From: Lachnospiraceae bacterium
GTDB lineage: Bacteria > Bacillota > Clostridia > Lachnospirales > Lachnospiraceae
Assembly: GCA_900771955.1 (NCBI GenBank)
Contig: CAAGPW010000063.1
Coordinates: forward strand, 1 to 26,077
Direction of reading: 5' to 3'
Length of the DNA stretch: 26,077 nt
Made by a program: the position numbers and the translations under genes. Below the pieces are notes generated by a model. That model saw nothing but the letters and a program-made list of their open reading frames with translations. It ran no database searches and was not told where the DNA came from. This document shows positions 7,939 through 16,383 of the stretch, piece by piece; the stretch's first letter is position 1, and each line of letters starts with the position of its first letter.

Positions 7939-9525
7939 TTAATCCGTACGAGTAAGTTCCTCCAGCCTGTCGCACCTGCGGAACAAATCAATGTAAACCA
8001 TCAACTCTTCCCGATTGGAAACACCAAGTTTTCGGTTCAGATTCGTATTGTGTTTTCTTGCCGTTCCGATGCTGATGTACAGTTGCTCCGCCACTTCATT
8101 GATATCGCAGCCTTCGATAAACAGCCGTAACACCGTTTTTTCCGTAGGTGTCAGGCCCTGCACCCGTTTAGCAAAATCCCGTAACAGTTCTTCTATATCC
8201 GGCGGCAGATCTCCCGGTGCCAGCATTTGGTTTTTATGGGAATTAACAAAGGTAATCAACGCATCAATTTCCGAAATTCCAGAGCGGTGCTCTCCTATCC
8301 CATCCTCCTGCATGGCTTTCAGGCTCTGGACAATTGGGGAAACAAAATGCTTTGACAGAAAAACAGAGAGCAGCACAATCACCACCAAAAAACCAAGGGA
8401 ACCAAGCACCCACAACTGCCTGCGGGTCAGGGAAGCCTGCCAGTAGCTGTTTTCCGAAATCAGCGTCATGACGGTAAGCGGCAGTCCGCTCGCCGTTTTT
8501 ACCGCAAGAGGCTGGCACGCCCCAAAATACCGATAATTACCGGCAACACAATTTTGGTAATACTTTCCCTTCCGCATTTCCATAATGCCCTCCGGCATCA
8601 GATATGTTCCGGCTGAATTACCAATCATCGCTTTTTCCAAAAACACATGATCGCTCTCCATCGGGGCAAGTACCGCCACCATATTTCCGAAGGGACTGTC
8701 CGTTACCGGATAGGAAAGCGAAAAATAAAGCTCGCTCAGCTCCACTCCGCAGATACCCAGAACCCGCCCTTTGCCGTCCAGTATGGGGACACATAACAGC
8801 AGCGCATCCTCCCATGTATCCTTTAATTGCACCCGCTCCGTCCACAAAACGCCTTCCGCGAGCCGGGTTCCCGAAAATTCCATCAACGAATCGTAACCCG
8901 GAATGGAAGAGGTATCATATTCCAGATTCCAGCGGTTGTGCATCTGCACCTGCTTCTTCCGCGCCACATCCGCCGCGCCGCGAAAATACACGATATGCTG
9001 ATCAGCGGCGCCTACTGCCTTCAGATCGGAAAAACGCAGATAGACACCCATACGGGAAGAATCCGCGTTTTCTGTCCCTGTATTCACTGTTGCATCCAAA
9101 AGGAAAAATGCGCCGCTGCAGGAATTGGATTTTAAAACCGTCTCCAGTACATTGTACAGGGAATCCTCCACCTCTGAAATCAGTGCCGCATTATCGTTTA
9201 AATCGTCAAATGCCTTATCCTCCGCAATCAGAATATTGTCCAGCTCCCGCGTAATTTCCCCGGAAAGGGCAATACTTCTGGCTGTCAGAATATCCATCTG
9301 CGTGGAAAGCATAGTTGCCGTATTCTGCTGCTGTATACTGAGCGCTTCTCCAAGGCTGCGCTCCGAACCGGGAATCACTCCGGCAATACTCAATAACGAA
9401 ATTGCTCCCCCAAAGATAGCCAACGCCATACAACACCAGTATAATGCCAGCTTCCGGTGCATACTGACACTGTATTTCCGCGCCTGCCGAATTGTAAGCC
9501 ATATGTTTTTTATCGATCCCACCAT
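7939..9525 (-). CDS. Membrane-anchored LuxR-type regulator with extracytoplasmic sensor domain
   Basis: 528 residues (a TTG at 9543 would add six). There is a cytoplasmic N-terminus, TM1 at about residues 28-50, an extracytoplasmic region to ~370 with a Cache-like layout (strand pair DALLLCVPILDGKGRVLGIC is typical of the membrane-distal or proximal Cache lobe), TM2 at ~372-392 (LWVLGSLGFLVVIVLLSVFL), a short linker, and a C-terminal LuxR/FixJ HTH at ~456-514. The HTH shows LTPTEKTVLRLFIEGCDIN, EVAEQLYISIGTARKHN and LNRKLGVSNR. No kinase or receiver domain lies between sensor and HTH, so it would act as a one-component membrane regulator. It begins 30 bp after the solute-binding protein gene and is probably co-transcribed with it. 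The start is uncertain because the GGGGTAGGGG stretch sits close to the ATG. Confidence 0.85.
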   Translation of the reverse strand: MVGSIKNIWLTIRQARKYSVSMHRKLALYWCCMALAIFGGAISLLSIAGVIPGSERSLGEALSIQQQNTATMLSTQMDILTARSIALSGEITRELDNILIAEDKAFDDLNDNAALISEVEDSLYNVLETVLKSNSCSGAFFLLDATVNTGTENADSSRMGVYLRFSDLKAVGAADQHIVYFRGAADVARKKQVQMHNRWNLEYDTSSIPGYDSLMEFSGTRLAEGVLWTERVQLKDTWEDALLLCVPILDGKGRVLGICGVELSELYFSLSYPVTDSPFGNMVAVLAPMESDHVFLEKAMIGNSAGTYLMPEGIMEMRKGKYYQNCVAGNYRYFGACQPLAVKTASGLPLTVMTLISENSYWQASLTRRQLWVLGSLGFLVVIVLLSVFLSKHFVSPIVQSLKAMQEDGIGEHRSGISEIDALITFVNSHKNQMLAPGDLPPDIEELLRDFAKRVQGLTPTEKTVLRLFIEGCDINEVAEQLYISIGTARKHNTNLNRKLGVSNREELMVYIDLFRRCDRLEELTRTD

Positions 9526-9555
9526 TTCCCCTACCCCGATCAAATTTCATCCGTT

Positions 9556-10899
9556 TTACTCTTGAAAATCTGCTTTAAATGCATCCAGAATCTGCTCCGA
9601 AAGCTCTTTTACAGCCTGCGCAGGAGCATCTAAATATATATTTCGCCCCATGCGAAGCTCGTGACGAATAGATTCTTCAAATTTAGTTTCCAGTGAGAGA
9701 TAGTTTTCCATCTGCGGTGCTGTATAAAAGGTATAGGAGTCCTGCGTTTCCATAAATGCCTGATACAGTGAAACATACATAGGGTTTTCCAGATTATCTA
9801 TTGTCTCCGGCAGACAGATGTCAAAGGCTTCCTGCTTCACCGGCATATATCCTAACTTTGTAACAAAATCCACATTTGTCTGCGCATCCGTCAGCCATTT
9901 CAAAAAGGTCATACACGCCTTTTCCCGCTCCGGCGTAGATTTCACCGTGCAGATTCCTGCACCTCTCTGCATCACCAGCTTTTCCCCCTGTTCAAAAATA
10001 GGGCAGGGCATGGAAACAATATCTACCTTTTCCGTTGTATTATCCGCATAAGTAACCGTGTCGGAATAATAAAGCACACTGGCGGAGGAAGCCACCGACA
10101 CAATGGCATCACCTGTACGCAGCGGTTCCGTGGCATATCCGCTCTGCAGCCAGACGCCACCCTGCAGCGCAGCCTGTGCATAGGGCTCCCATACCTTCTC
10201 AAAAACAGAACTAAAATTTATCTGGTTCTGTTCAAAAAAGTTCTCCCCTAAAGATTCCACTCCAACTTGAAAGTAATTAAACGGATAGTCATGTACAAAA
10301 AAAGTCTTGCCGTCCGTCCACTCCGCATAAGTTTCCGCCAGATGGTATAAGCCTTCCCACGTTTTCAGCTCTTCCACACTTGCACCTGTCGCCGCAGCAA
10401 ACCGTTCAAATGCAGTCTGGTTGACAAATAAAATTTCCGTGGATTTTGCCACCGGAAGAATAAGCAGTCTATCCCCTATCACGCCTTCCTCCACAAAGTC
10501 AGGAATAAATTCTGCCAGCTCCTCCTCCGTAAAATAATCCCGATAATCCACAAGCACCGTATCATCGGGCATCGACAGAACCGTTTTGGGATAGGATACA
10601 AACATATCCGGAAGCTCTGCGGCCCCCGGGTCTCCAAAAGCGGAAGATAAAACATTATCATGAATCGTATTGGTATTGGTAACACTCCCCACCTGCACCT
10701 GAATATTCTGCTCCTGCCCCACCGTTTCATTAAACAGGGTAATCAGGTCATTTAACGGTGATTCCGCCTGACCGCCGTATACATGCCAGATAGTGACTGT
10801 CACCGGTTCCTTTTTCTGGCTGCAGCCGGTACTGCCAAACGCCAAAAAAGCAGTCATTGCAAGTGCAATATATTTTTTATATCTAAATCTTTGTCCCAT
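9556..10899 (-). CDS. ABC-type extracellular solute-binding lipoprotein (family 1 type), orphan
   Basis: 447 residues. The signal peptide IALAMTAFLAFGSTGC ends in a lipobox, followed by the family pattern VTVTIWHVYGG, then LPDMFVSYPKTVL, LLILPVAKSTEILFVN and QRGAGICTVKSTPEREKA near the C-terminus (MTFLKWLTDAQTNVDFVTKLGYMPV). This is the layout of sugar-type periplasmic-binding-protein lipoproteins. No permease or ATPase gene lies in the window, and the next gene is a membrane-anchored LuxR regulator. A co-sensor role is therefore as likely as transport. The RBS AGAGGAAA lies ~10 nt before the ATG, and the -10 at 10942-10947 gives it a promoter after the upstream terminator. Confidence 0.88.
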   Translation of the reverse strand: MGQRFRYKKYIALAMTAFLAFGSTGCSQKKEPVTVTIWHVYGGQAESPLNDLITLFNETVGQEQNIQVQVGSVTNTNTIHDNVLSSAFGDPGAAELPDMFVSYPKTVLSMPDDTVLVDYRDYFTEEELAEFIPDFVEEGVIGDRLLILPVAKSTEILFVNQTAFERFAAATGASVEELKTWEGLYHLAETYAEWTDGKTFFVHDYPFNYFQVGVESLGENFFEQNQINFSSVFEKVWEPYAQAALQGGVWLQSGYATEPLRTGDAIVSVASSASVLYYSDTVTYADNTTEKVDIVSMPCPIFEQGEKLVMQRGAGICTVKSTPEREKACMTFLKWLTDAQTNVDFVTKLGYMPVKQEAFDICLPETIDNLENPMYVSLYQAFMETQDSYTFYTAPQMENYLSLETKFEESIRHELRMGRNIYLDAPAQAVKELSEQILDAFKADFQE

Positions 10900-10941
10900 C
10901 CAATATTTTCCTCTTAATGCTTATGCTATTTCTTATTTTCT

Positions 10942-10947
10942 ATTATA
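10942..10947 (-). promoter_or_regulatory. -10 element for the solute-binding protein / LuxR unit
   Basis: A perfect TATAAT on the minus strand lies about 43 bp upstream of the solute-binding protein ATG and just past the upstream terminator. The -35 region at 17-18 bp is only T-rich (GTTTTT), so it may need an activator. The upstream NarL-type response regulator is a candidate. Confidence 0.45.
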
Positions 10948-10964
10948 AAGATTTCCCAAAACAG

Positions 10965-10998
10965 AAAAACCCCCCATATGGGGAGTTTCATATGGGGG
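10965..10998 (-). terminator. Intrinsic terminator of the 7TM/kinase/regulator operon
   Basis: On the minus strand CCCCCATATG and CATATGGGGG form a perfect 10-bp stem (10989-10998 and 10971-10980) around an 8-nt loop. It is followed by G and a T5 run (10965-10969). It starts 9 bp after the response-regulator stop and separates that operon from the solute-binding protein unit. Confidence 0.85.
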
Positions 10999-11006
10999 TG
11001 ATACTA

Positions 11007-11630
11007 TTAAAATCCGTTAATTATTAAATTCTTTTTTGTCACTGCCACCGCCAGTTTTGTTTTAGAATCAAAACCCGTTTTCCGTAACATGTTGCCAATA
11101 TGCCATTTCACAGTTTCCGGCGAGACGGACAGACCCTCAGAAATCTGCTTATAAGATTTCCCCTCCACCACCAGCCGCAGTACATCCAGCTCCGCTTTGG
11201 TGAAATCACAGCTTTTTGCCGCTCCGACCATAACGGTCGGGGAAGCGTCCGGATATATGGATTGCCCGTCCATGGTGCAGTCCATGACCTCCAACAGCTC
11301 CTCCTTACTTGCATCTTTATACCAGAAGCTTTCAGTCCCCGCCTTGCGGGCACGCTCCAGAAAACTGCATTCTGCCATGGAAGTGACGATAATCACCTTC
11401 ACCTGTGGCATGGATTGTTTGATTCGTTCCGCCGCTTTCAATCCGCTTTCATCGTTTTCCGTGCAGACATCCATCAAAACCAGATCGCACCCTGTCCTGC
11501 GGCACACCTCCTCCGCCATTGAGGCATTGGCTATAGAACCGGCAAGTTCATATCGTCCGCTGGCAAGAATATGATGTTCCATATCCTCCCTTGCCATCCT
11601 CTGATCCTCAACCACCAATACTTTTATCAT
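11007..11630 (-). CDS. NarL/LuxR-family response regulator
   Basis: 207 residues. The receiver domain (~1-120) has the acidic pair E8/D9, phosphoacceptor D54 (LVLMDV), switch T83 (VIIVTS) and K105 (WYKDAS). A LuxR-type HTH follows at ~137-200 (FTKAELDVLRLVVEGKSYKQ, then SVSPETVKWHIGNMLRKTGF). It is a DNA-binding output regulator phosphorylated by a partner kinase. Its start overlaps the 3' end of the kinase gene by 23 bp, and GGAGGAGAG precedes the ATG, so the two genes are translationally coupled and very likely a cognate pair. Confidence 0.94.
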   Translation of the reverse strand: MIKVLVVEDQRMAREDMEHHILASGRYELAGSIANASMAEEVCRRTGCDLVLMDVCTENDESGLKAAERIKQSMPQVKVIIVTSMAECSFLERARKAGTESFWYKDASKEELLEVMDCTMDGQSIYPDASPTVMVGAAKSCDFTKAELDVLRLVVEGKSYKQISEGLSVSPETVKWHIGNMLRKTGFDSKTKLAVAVTKKNLIINGF

Positions 11631-12702
11631 GCGCTCTCTCCTCCGGTTCCTCTATAAATTTGGGAATCCGAAATGTCACGGAAAACACCGGTGCAGTAGA
11701 AACCGCCATCTGGCAGCAACTGCTCTCCACACGCCGCCGAAGTGTGGACAATCCGCCCCCCTCCACAACTCCTTCTTCCGGCACACTTCCGTTGTTACTC
11801 ACCCTGACTGTATCATAGTCCCTCTGGTTCGTAAAGTCTATCTCCAGCTCCGTTGCTCCACCATGCCGGACACTGTTGATCATACACTCCGACAGGGCAG
11901 GCATCAGCCAATCCTCTCCTTTTTCATCGGTTGACAATTCACCCCGGACAACGACCTTTAACCCGAGCATATTGCCTCGTTCTTCCAGCTGTGCCCGCCA
12001 ACCCTTACCCGGGCTGTCCGCTTCCTCTGTCTGAAGCAGCCACAGGGCACGGTTCCATCGCTTAAGCAGCTCCTTTTCCTGCATCTCCTCCATTCCGTTT
12101 GTCAAAAAACGATTCGTGGCAAGAACCGTATGTCCCAGTTCGTCATGAACCCGCATTTTCATTTCCAGAATTTCTTCCTCTCTGGTTAAAGTAAGGATAT
12201 TGTGCGAAAGTTCTTTCATGGATAACGCCGCCCTTTTTAGGCGCTCATTTTCCCTCTTTAACTCCTCACCGTTCTCATAGAGCGCAGTTACATTTCCGGC
12301 AAGAAACTGAACAAACCTTTCCCCGGACTTCGTGACAACACTGCTCTCCGAAAATCTCCAGACCTCGCCCTCCGGGAACCGGTAAACCATCGCCTTGGAA
12401 TTCAGGATACTCACCGCTTCACATGGTCTGTCCAGTGCCTCACGAAATTCCTGAACACTCTGGATATCCCTGCCCGCCAACAGATGCTCCAGCGAATACA
12501 TCCTGCGGTTGCACAGTCTAGGCAATCCGTTTTTGTCAAAAAAGGCAATTCCGCTGGGAAGATTATCCAGACTCTCCTGCACCTGCTTTGCGGGGGAACC
12601 TTCTCTGGAATGTCCCCAGACCATGGACCATAGGAGTCTCAACATCATAACCATTCCTGTTACCCCTGTCATAAACACCACGACTGCAAGCCAATCCGTC
12701 AC
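11608..12702 (-). CDS. Sensor histidine kinase, HisKA_3/NarX-DesK type
   Basis: 364 residues starting at GTG, with GGAGG 9 nt upstream. One N-terminal membrane helix (~5-28) is followed by a PAS-like segment (LDNLPSGIAFFDKNG, ~45-140), a coiled coil, and a dimerisation helix with the H-box RVHDELGH (H186). The ATPase domain has the N-box ECMINSVRHGG (N276) and glycine box GVVEGGGLSTLRRRVES; the usual D of the DxG box reads N (VSNNG). Its start overlaps the stop of the 7TM gene by 4 bp (GTGA) and its 3' end overlaps the response regulator. With a single N-terminal helix and no large outer domain, it probably relies on the 7TM protein for input. Confidence 0.92.
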   Translation of the reverse strand: MTDWLAVVVFMTGVTGMVMMLRLLWSMVWGHSREGSPAKQVQESLDNLPSGIAFFDKNGLPRLCNRRMYSLEHLLAGRDIQSVQEFREALDRPCEAVSILNSKAMVYRFPEGEVWRFSESSVVTKSGERFVQFLAGNVTALYENGEELKRENERLKRAALSMKELSHNILTLTREEEILEMKMRVHDELGHTVLATNRFLTNGMEEMQEKELLKRWNRALWLLQTEEADSPGKGWRAQLEERGNMLGLKVVVRGELSTDEKGEDWLMPALSECMINSVRHGGATELEIDFTNQRDYDTVRVSNNGSVPEEGVVEGGGLSTLRRRVESSCCQMAVSTAPVFSVTFRIPKFIEEPEERAHDKSIGG

Positions 12703-14348
12703 TGTCCTTCACCTCCCGTACCTTCCGGGTTATCCACAGAATAGGAGATGACCCACGAACCATCCACATCGCGGCTGACTTCGCCCTCCCGAAAAGAAAG
12801 GCCTCCGGACAAATCCGCTTTACATTCCATATTCATGGACAGCTCCTCCTTCTCTTTTTTCACGTCAAGGAAACAGTACAGGACAGCAATCCCTCCCATA
12901 GTCCTTTCCAACACGCTCTCATAAAAATCAAAAATCTGCATTGCCGCCTCTCCGGCAATTTCTTTCTCACCTTCTGTTCTCCAACTGCACAGGACACCAT
13001 ACGCCCGCAGATAACGCATCGTCTCCTCAAGGCACAATTCCAGCTCCTTTACCGGAATGGTTGAATTTTGCGCCGTTATAAAAATAAGATTGCTCCGACG
13101 CTTTAAATATGCCCCGATTACGGTAATCTTGTGAAAAAGCAGTCTTTTCTCTGATTCCTCTTCCGTTTCGGAGCATTGTTGAACCAGCTTTGACAAAACC
13201 TGTATCTGATGCGCCGTCTGTATCTGCACCATGTCGTACAAATGATTTTTTACCTCCAGCTGCGCGATCTTCTTTCTCGTTTTCAGATTTTCTTCCTCTA
13301 TCAGATTCGTGTCCTTTAACTCTTCCTTTGCCTCTTCCAACGCCTTTAGCGTCTCCAAAAGCTCCGATATGTCCTCCTGCCACCGGACGTATCCGCCTTT
13401 TATGGGGGCTTCGGATACCCGCATCCCCTCCTCACTGCCCCACTCTTTTGCGGCATAACAGATCTTATGATTTTCATCTGTTATCTGCGCCGCGATGGTA
13501 GATGCCATAAAAAGCTGTTCATAACCGTTGTTAGAGGGAATCAGCCCCGACTGAATACAGCTTTCAAAAATTGCCGCATTCAACAGACAAAAGGCTGCTG
13601 TCATATCTCCAAAAAGAACCTTCCACAAGGGGATGCGTAAACAATAACCAATGGCGTAGAACACCGCCATTCCGAAAACTGCGAAGGGAAACCAGATAAA
13701 TTTTTTGGTCTTGGGAATCCTGCATTTTAACAAAATCAGAAACAATGTCGTCAGAAAACAGACTGTCATCCACCCGGCAGCCAGATAATACACCACACCA
13801 TATTGATAGGTATCCTCTATCCACGGTCTTTCCCCTAAAAAACGAAAGGCGAGCTGGTGCATGTCATTGCTCAAAATCAAAAGAATCAAAAGTACCGACG
13901 GAAAAAACAAAGAACATGCCGTTACTTTCGGAATTTTATAACTTTCCGGTTTTCTCATATACAAGGCAAGGCATACGCTGATGGCAGGAATAAGAAGCAT
14001 CGGAACATAATACAGATACCACAGAAAATGCTTTGCAAATACCCACTCTTTCGGAGTTACATACCGACAGGAACGGACAACCATCCAGAAAATCATGAAA
14101 ATTGCGATTGCAGTCAGACAGTTCCGTGTCTGCCGGTGTATGATACGCTTTGAAAAGGATATTGCCCAGACAGTATAGATCAGTATGTACAATGAAGGGC
14201 GCAGTGTGCGGAAAAACCAATACCAGAACGGATTGGCAATATTCAGTTGACGACACAAAATTGCCGCGAAAATGCACAACAATACCGGGAGCCGCTTCCC
14301 AGATACAAATTTTCCCATGTTTGATTCCGTCATTTTAGCCGCACTCAT
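12699..14348 (-). CDS. 7TM sensor-like protein with degenerate kinase-type C-terminus
   Basis: 549 residues. The first ~245 form seven hydrophobic helices in the layout of the histidine-kinase N-terminal 7TM domain (for example PSLYILIYTVWAISF, LYYVPMLLIPAISVCLALYM, FIWFPFAVFGMAVFYAIGY). A PAS-like stretch follows, then long helices with coiled-coil character (EEAKEELKD to QIQVLSKLVQQ) at the DHp position, but no H-box. The C-terminal ~120 residues show no N-box or glycine box. It is therefore probably a signal receptor that works with the catalytic kinase encoded next, with which it overlaps by 4 bp. The start is uncertain: M1 has a weak RBS, while an in-frame ATG at 14333 lies one base after the stop of the 48-codon ORF (TAAAATG), which favours reinitiation. 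Confidence 0.85.
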   Translation of the reverse strand: MSAAKMTESNMGKFVSGKRLPVLLCIFAAILCRQLNIANPFWYWFFRTLRPSLYILIYTVWAISFSKRIIHRQTRNCLTAIAIFMIFWMVVRSCRYVTPKEWVFAKHFLWYLYYVPMLLIPAISVCLALYMRKPESYKIPKVTACSLFFPSVLLILLILSNDMHQLAFRFLGERPWIEDTYQYGVVYYLAAGWMTVCFLTTLFLILLKCRIPKTKKFIWFPFAVFGMAVFYAIGYCLRIPLWKVLFGDMTAAFCLLNAAIFESCIQSGLIPSNNGYEQLFMASTIAAQITDENHKICYAAKEWGSEEGMRVSEAPIKGGYVRWQEDISELLETLKALEEAKEELKDTNLIEEENLKTRKKIAQLEVKNHLYDMVQIQTAHQIQVLSKLVQQCSETEEESEKRLLFHKITVIGAYLKRRSNLIFITAQNSTIPVKELELCLEETMRYLRAYGVLCSWRTEGEKEIAGEAAMQIFDFYESVLERTMGGIAVLYCFLDVKKEKEELSMNMECKADLSGGLSFREGEVSRDVDGSWVISYSVDNPEGTGGEGQ

Positions 14349-14481
14349 ATTCTCTGCATAAATCTATCGCCCTTAAATACTTCTCCAGTTGCTCCATGCT
14401 GTATCCCATTTTCTCCAGATACACCTTGGCAACCCACTGCTTCGTTGCATGCATATTCCGTTCGTTTTCATGCTCCTCCAT
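14335..14481 (-). CDS. 48-residue small protein upstream of and overlapping the 7TM gene
   Basis: ATG at 14479-14481 follows AAGGAAG and the frame ends at TAA 14335-14337, inside the annotated start of the 7TM gene. It encodes a charged helical peptide (MEEHENERNMHATKQWVAKV, then YLEKMGYSMEQLEKYLRAID, ending LCREYECG). The open frame extends upstream without a start to about 14530, so it could also be the tail of a decayed gene. Overlap with the next gene suggests translational coupling. I do not recognise the family. A TATACT hexamer stands upstream on the minus strand without a good -35. Confidence 0.55.
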   Translation of the reverse strand: MEEHENERNMHATKQWVAKVYLEKMGYSMEQLEKYLRAIDLCREYECG

Positions 14482-14664
14482 AGCTTCCTTGGGAGATTCT
14501 TCCAGAACAGTTTGCAGACACTGTCGAGTATATCATATATTTGTTTTTTAATATAGTCTTTTTCTCATTTTGTATACCTATCTAATCCTATACCCTTCAT
14601 ACCACCGGCTTTCAACAGCAACCTGACAGTGACCGAACCTTCATCCGTTTCCGCAGAAAATGCC

Positions 14665-15300
14665 TTACTTGGCAGCCGATGGCAACGATTGCATCAGCGC
14701 AAAGAATTGTTGTGCCTCGCCTGTACTGAAATATGCATACCATGCCTCCAGCGTATCAGGTCGGAAAACGTCCAAACACTCAATAATCTGCTTTGCCCAT
14801 AGCAGAGCCCCCGTACAGCCTGCTGTAATCAGATTTCCGTCTGCGACGGAGGGCTTGTCAACAAAGAAACTCTGTCCTTTGTAATCAGGGCAGAACATAT
14901 CCAAAAATCCTGCTCCGTTGCTTGTGTGGGGACGCTGATCCAGCAATCCGGCACGAGCCAGAGCGACTGTCGCACCGCAAATAGCGCATACAGTACCACC
15001 GACAGAAAGCAGTTCAGCCGCCTTCTTTATAATAGCGCCATGTTTCGGATCATCCCATGTATTTGCCCCCGACAACAGCAGGACACTCTTACCGTTGACC
15101 GTGATGTCATCAACGATACAATCTGGAACGACCGTCAGGCCGCCCATTGATTTTACAGGCTCCTTCGAGATGGAAACTGTCTTTACGCACACCTGCGGTG
15201 CATCCTTTTTGAAAAATCTTTTTGAGTTGAGCTCTGCGGTAACATACCCAGTCTCCCAATCCGCCATTGTATCCAGCACATAAACATAAACTGTAAACAT
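14665..15300 (-). CDS. DJ-1/PfpI-family protein (class I glutamine-amidotransferase-like)
   Basis: 211 residues. The fold pattern is typical: FTVYVYVLDTMADWE at the start, the DDPKHGAIIKKAAELLSVG helix, and the nucleophile elbow VCAICGATVALARAGLLD, where the Cys of AICGA is the conserved reactive residue. DGNLITAGCTGALLWA and QIIECLDVF follow. Members range from deglycase/chaperone to protease-like roles; the substrate here is unknown. GAAAGGAAAG precedes the ATG. It is divergent from a WYL regulator, a common arrangement in Firmicutes, and probably under its control. The 183-bp gap downstream (14482-14664) contains one open frame ending TVRLLLKAGGMKGIGLDRYTK, minus one residue if read strictly, of doubtful meaning. 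Confidence 0.88.
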   Translation of the reverse strand: MFTVYVYVLDTMADWETGYVTAELNSKRFFKKDAPQVCVKTVSISKEPVKSMGGLTVVPDCIVDDITVNGKSVLLLSGANTWDDPKHGAIIKKAAELLSVGGTVCAICGATVALARAGLLDQRPHTSNGAGFLDMFCPDYKGQSFFVDKPSVADGNLITAGCTGALLWAKQIIECLDVFRPDTLEAWYAYFSTGEAQQFFALMQSLPSAAK

Positions 15301-15352
15301 AATATCTTTCCTTTCTGTTTCCTTTGTTTTTACTTTTCCATTTTACTACTGT

Positions 15353-15385
15353 ATTGTTGACACCAATATGGCAACAATTTAAAAT
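15353..15385 (+). promoter_or_regulatory. WYL-regulator promoter overlapped by a perfect inverted repeat operator
   Basis: TTGACA (15357-15362) and TAAAAT (15380-15385) are 17 bp apart on the plus strand, about 20 bp before the regulator RBS. The perfect inverted repeat ATTGTTG (15353-15359) / CAACAAT (15372-15378), with an inner CCA/TGG dyad, covers the -35 and spacer. It lies in the only intergenic space between the divergent genes, so it is the likely operator for autoregulation and for the DJ-1/PfpI gene. Confidence 0.65.
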
Positions 15386-15408
15386 AAAAAAAGAGAGGAA
15401 ATAATCGA

Positions 15409-16383
15409 ATGAAGATTGATCGACTTGTCAGCATAATTATGATACTCCTTGACAAAAAGCGGATTGGCGCACAGGAGTTAGCAGATCTGTTTGAAGTATC
15501 ACCCCGCACGATTTATCGTGATATAGACGCTATCAGCATGGCGGGTATTCCTGTCCGCTCAACCTCCGGCGTGGGCGGCGGTTTTGAAATCATGCCGGAA
15601 TATAAGGTTGACAAAAAGGTTTTTTCAACGGACGACCTTTCAGCGCTGCTGATAGGACTGACAAGCCTTTCGGGAATGATAAGGGAAGATGATTTCGTAC
15701 ATGCTCTGGCAAAGGTCAAGAGCTTTATCCCCGCCGACCGGGCAAAGGATATTGAATTAAAGGCAAATCAGATCTGTATCGACCTGAACCCTTGGATGGG
15801 AAACGGGAATATAAAGCAAACATTGGAAACTGTGAAGGACGCTTTACAGGCGAATCAGTTACTTTCCTTTACATACATAGACGGTCACAGCAACAAAACC
15901 AGCAGAATCGTTGAACCATATCAGCTTGTGTTAAAGGGCAATCATTGGTATTTTCAGGGGTACTGCCATACCAAAAACGACTATCGCCTGTTCCGGCTGT
16001 CCAGAATAACCGAATTGCAGGTGCTGCCGGAAACATTCAGCCCCCGGAATTATCAAAAACCGATTTTAAATTTTGAGGAAACCTTAGAGACGCTCCAATC
16101 GGATATAAAAATCCGGGTTCACAGATCGGTGTTAGACAGAGTGCTTGAATTTTGCACCTACGACCGTGTGACCCCGGATGGGAACGACTACTATCTTGTA
16201 GACTATCCATTTATTGAACGGGATTATTATTTTGATATGCTTCTCAGCTTTGGAGACAAATGTGAGTGTATAGAACCCCCGCATGTCCGCGAAGAGATAA
16301 AGCGGAGGATACACAGCATGGCCGCTTTATATGAGCACCCGAGGGCTCAAAGTATTCCTACAGCACCTGATAGCTCATCATAA
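15409..16383 (+). CDS. YafY-type transcriptional regulator with HTH and WYL domains
   Basis: 324 residues. The N-terminal DeoR/HTH_11-type winged helix (~1-60) reads RLVSIIMILLDKKRIGAQEL, then FEVSPRTIYRDIDAISMAGI and a GVGGGFEI wing. The WYL domain spans ~135-225, with LSFTYIDG, RIVEPYQLVLKGNHWYFQGY and RLFRLSRI. A C-terminal extension (WCX type) follows. WYL regulators sense small ligands, often nucleotides or metabolites; the ligand here is unknown. AGAGAGGAAA is the RBS. The last 26 bp overlap the convergent membrane-protein gene. Confidence 0.93.
   Translation: MKIDRLVSIIMILLDKKRIGAQELADLFEVSPRTIYRDIDAISMAGIPVRSTSGVGGGFEIMPEYKVDKKVFSTDDLSALLIGLTSLSGMIREDDFVHALAKVKSFIPADRAKDIELKANQICIDLNPWMGNGNIKQTLETVKDALQANQLLSFTYIDGHSNKTSRIVEPYQLVLKGNHWYFQGYCHTKNDYRLFRLSRITELQVLPETFSPRNYQKPILNFEETLETLQSDIKIRVHRSVLDRVLEFCTYDRVTPDGNDYYLVDYPFIERDYYFDMLLSFGDKCECIEPPHVREEIKRRIHSMAALYEHPRAQSIPTAPDSSS

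Noticed and set aside
8604..9254. 216-codon plus-strand open frame
   Set aside because: It is opposite the sensor part of the LuxR regulator and rich in Pro/Arg/Ser, as expected for a reverse-strand shadow.
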